A stretch of DNA of 64,000 nucleotides from Streptomyces griseochromogenes (GTDB lineage Bacteria; Actinomycetota; Actinomycetes; Streptomycetales; Streptomycetaceae). The number at the start of each line of letters is the position of its first letter. Position 1 is the first letter of the stretch. The notes beneath the pieces were generated by a model. That model searched no databases. It had not been told where the DNA came from and saw only the letters and a list, made by a program, of their open reading frames with translations. A program made the position numbers and the translations under genes. Below are positions 63,150 through 64,000 of the stretch, in pieces. Location of the stretch: positions 372,001-436,000 of the forward strand of contig NZ_CP016279.1 of assembly GCF_001542625.1 (NCBI RefSeq), given 5' to 3'.

Positions 63150-63576
63150 GCCCTCAACGGTACGGCCGTACGGAACCGGACCTTTTGCGGGGTCCGGTTC
63201 CCGGGGGCGCACGGCGGGCCGCGTGGCCTTCGGCGAGCGGACGAGCGGGATGCGGACGATCCGCCCGAAAGCGGTAGTGGCCGTCCCGCGGCTCGAGGTA
63301 CCCGAAGCGCCGGAAGACCGGGACGTCGTGTTCGCGGACCAGGGTGTCCGGGCTACGCGGGAGAGGGAATCTTCGGCCACCGAATTCCGGGGAACACTCA
63401 TCTGGCGAATGCGAAGCTCGATGAAATCCGGTCCGGCGGCGAAAGCAATTTCTTGCGTTTCGGGTAATGCTCCGGTGAAGATTCTGTGTGATTGATCAAA
63501 GAGTCCGCAATGACTAGACTTCATCCGGCGTCGGCAGACCACCGACGTCCTATGGGCTCTACGGAACGGGGTTTAA
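63150..63576. other. Intergenic region between SURF1 and the small secreted protein
   Basis: 427 bp. The frames open through it have no good start signal. An A/T-richer part around 63370-63500 probably holds the promoter of the 63577 gene. I see no RNA gene or repeat. Confidence 0.4.
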
Positions 63577-63834
63577 GTGAGTAAGCTCAGGAGCAAGCTG
63601 GCGGCAGTGACCGGCCTGGCCCTGGCGGCCGGCACGCTTCCGCTGATATTTGCCGGTACGGCGCAGGCGAGTGCCTTTGACTGCATGAAGTACCTGGACA
63701 GCAAGGGCTACCGAGTCGGCCCGAAGGTGGAGGCCGCCTGCAACCTCGACGAAGGCAGCTGCATCCTCGAACTGGGAAAGCTGCATGTTGCCCAGCCGGT
63801 TAAGCTCGAGGCCTGCTACAGGATCCACCGCTAG
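63577..63834 (+). CDS. Small secreted cysteine-containing protein
   Basis: 85 residues from GTG 63577 (GGGG upstream). Residues 1-32 are a Sec signal (basic KLRSKLAAVTG, hydrophobic core, AQA-S cut). The mature part of about 53 residues has four cysteines: DCMKYLD, ACNLDEG, GSCILEL and EACYRIH, enough for two disulphides. A C/Y-rich secreted peptide of a kind common in Streptomyces; a toxin, inhibitor or structural role cannot be told. A 15-bp inverted repeat follows. Confidence 0.75.
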   Translation: MSKLRSKLAAVTGLALAAGTLPLIFAGTAQASAFDCMKYLDSKGYRVGPKVEAACNLDEGSCILELGKLHVAQPVKLEACYRIHR

Positions 63835-63857
63835 CAGAGGCGATCTGGCGCGTTGAT

Positions 63858-63946
63858 CTGTCGGCGGGCGATCGGTCGACAGGCCGGGGCGGATATTCCA
63901 TCCCCCTGGGCGTTTTAATCCGACGCACTACATCGCCCGCCGACAG
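63858..63946. repeat. Perfect 15-bp inverted repeat, 59 bp apart
   Basis: CTGTCGGCGGGCGAT (63858-63872) and its exact complement (63932-63946) enclose 59 bp that include an A/T-rich patch (GTTTTAAT). It is too far apart for a simple terminator and may be a long stem-loop RNA, regulator half-sites or the ends of a tiny mobile element. Confidence 0.7.
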
Positions 63947-64000
63947 GCACCTGAAGTGCCGTAATTCCGCACCCACCCGAAGCGGACGCGGCGGAGCACG

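Noticed and set aside
63239..63495. Possible small plus-strand gene upstream of the secreted protein
   Set aside because: No ribosome binding site, composition is not coding-like, and it opposes the SURF1 5' region.

Overview
The window is high-GC actinobacterial chromosome, almost certainly Streptomyces. The evidence is strong third-position G/C bias, frequent GTG/TTG starts, ATGA/GTGA start-stop overlaps, a HspR/HAIR-controlled clpB, a SigE-like sigma factor with a coupled membrane protein, and core genes in an order I remember from Streptomyces (clpB, fba, purA, recR, ask-asd; recalled, not checked). I saw no rRNA, tRNA, CRISPR array or complete insertion sequence.

Layout. 1-1545: an accessory edge with a divergent regulator (partial), a tiny secreted peptide carrying two DTAWS motifs, and a small Rieske-like protein whose cluster ligands are missing; a strong terminator and orphan palindromic operators follow. 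1546-12633: PPOX oxidoreductase, clpB, YbjN-like protein, a kynurenine-aminotransferase-like enzyme, DUF2617, a membrane spermidine synthase-like protein, a SRPBCC/CoxG-like membrane protein, aldose epimerase and pyrE. 12779-19166: fba, an MFS exporter, DUF3151, and tryptophan-to-anthranilate genes (kynA, kynU, kynB-like). 19328-28098: alpha/beta hydrolase, acyltransferase, two tandem homologous two-component systems, a pair of tandem small paralogues and a cytochrome P450. 28126-33576: a secreted lectin-like RICIN protein, an ABC exporter with its divergent regulator, and an amino-acid/polyamine permease.

33712-39577: diacylglycerol kinase, purA, the DUF6230/DUF6114 membrane pair, and a Tat-exported 5'-nucleotidase. 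39689-45368 (minus strand): a hypothetical protein, a large glycosyltransferase-membrane fusion with His-rich octarepeats, a FadR-type regulator and a class III aminotransferase. 45484-51146: a DJ-1/MarR pair under a long palindrome, a Ser/Thr kinase with an extracytoplasmic tail, a membrane-anchored PstS-like protein, and a SLATT-type two-TM protein preceded by short direct repeats. 51463-53123: ybaB, recR and DUF5063.

53126-57598 is a patchy accessory island between recR and ask. It holds a methyltransferase, a 5'-truncated TPR regulator, a truncated unknown gene, an ASCH protein, a DUF397 remnant, a winged-helix/zinc-ribbon protein with an unusual leader, and a decayed antitoxin/PIN toxin pair. 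57762-63834 returns to core genes: aspartokinase (with a possible internal start), asd, SigE-like sigma factor plus membrane protein, SURF1, and a small secreted cysteine protein.

The best candidates for something undescribed are the regulator/DTAWS peptide/Rieske-like triad at the left edge, the metal-binding-like octarepeat extension on the glycosyltransferase, the SLATT gene with repeats in its promoter, and the leader of the 56193 gene, where the ribosome binding site sits in the loop of a perfect hairpin.
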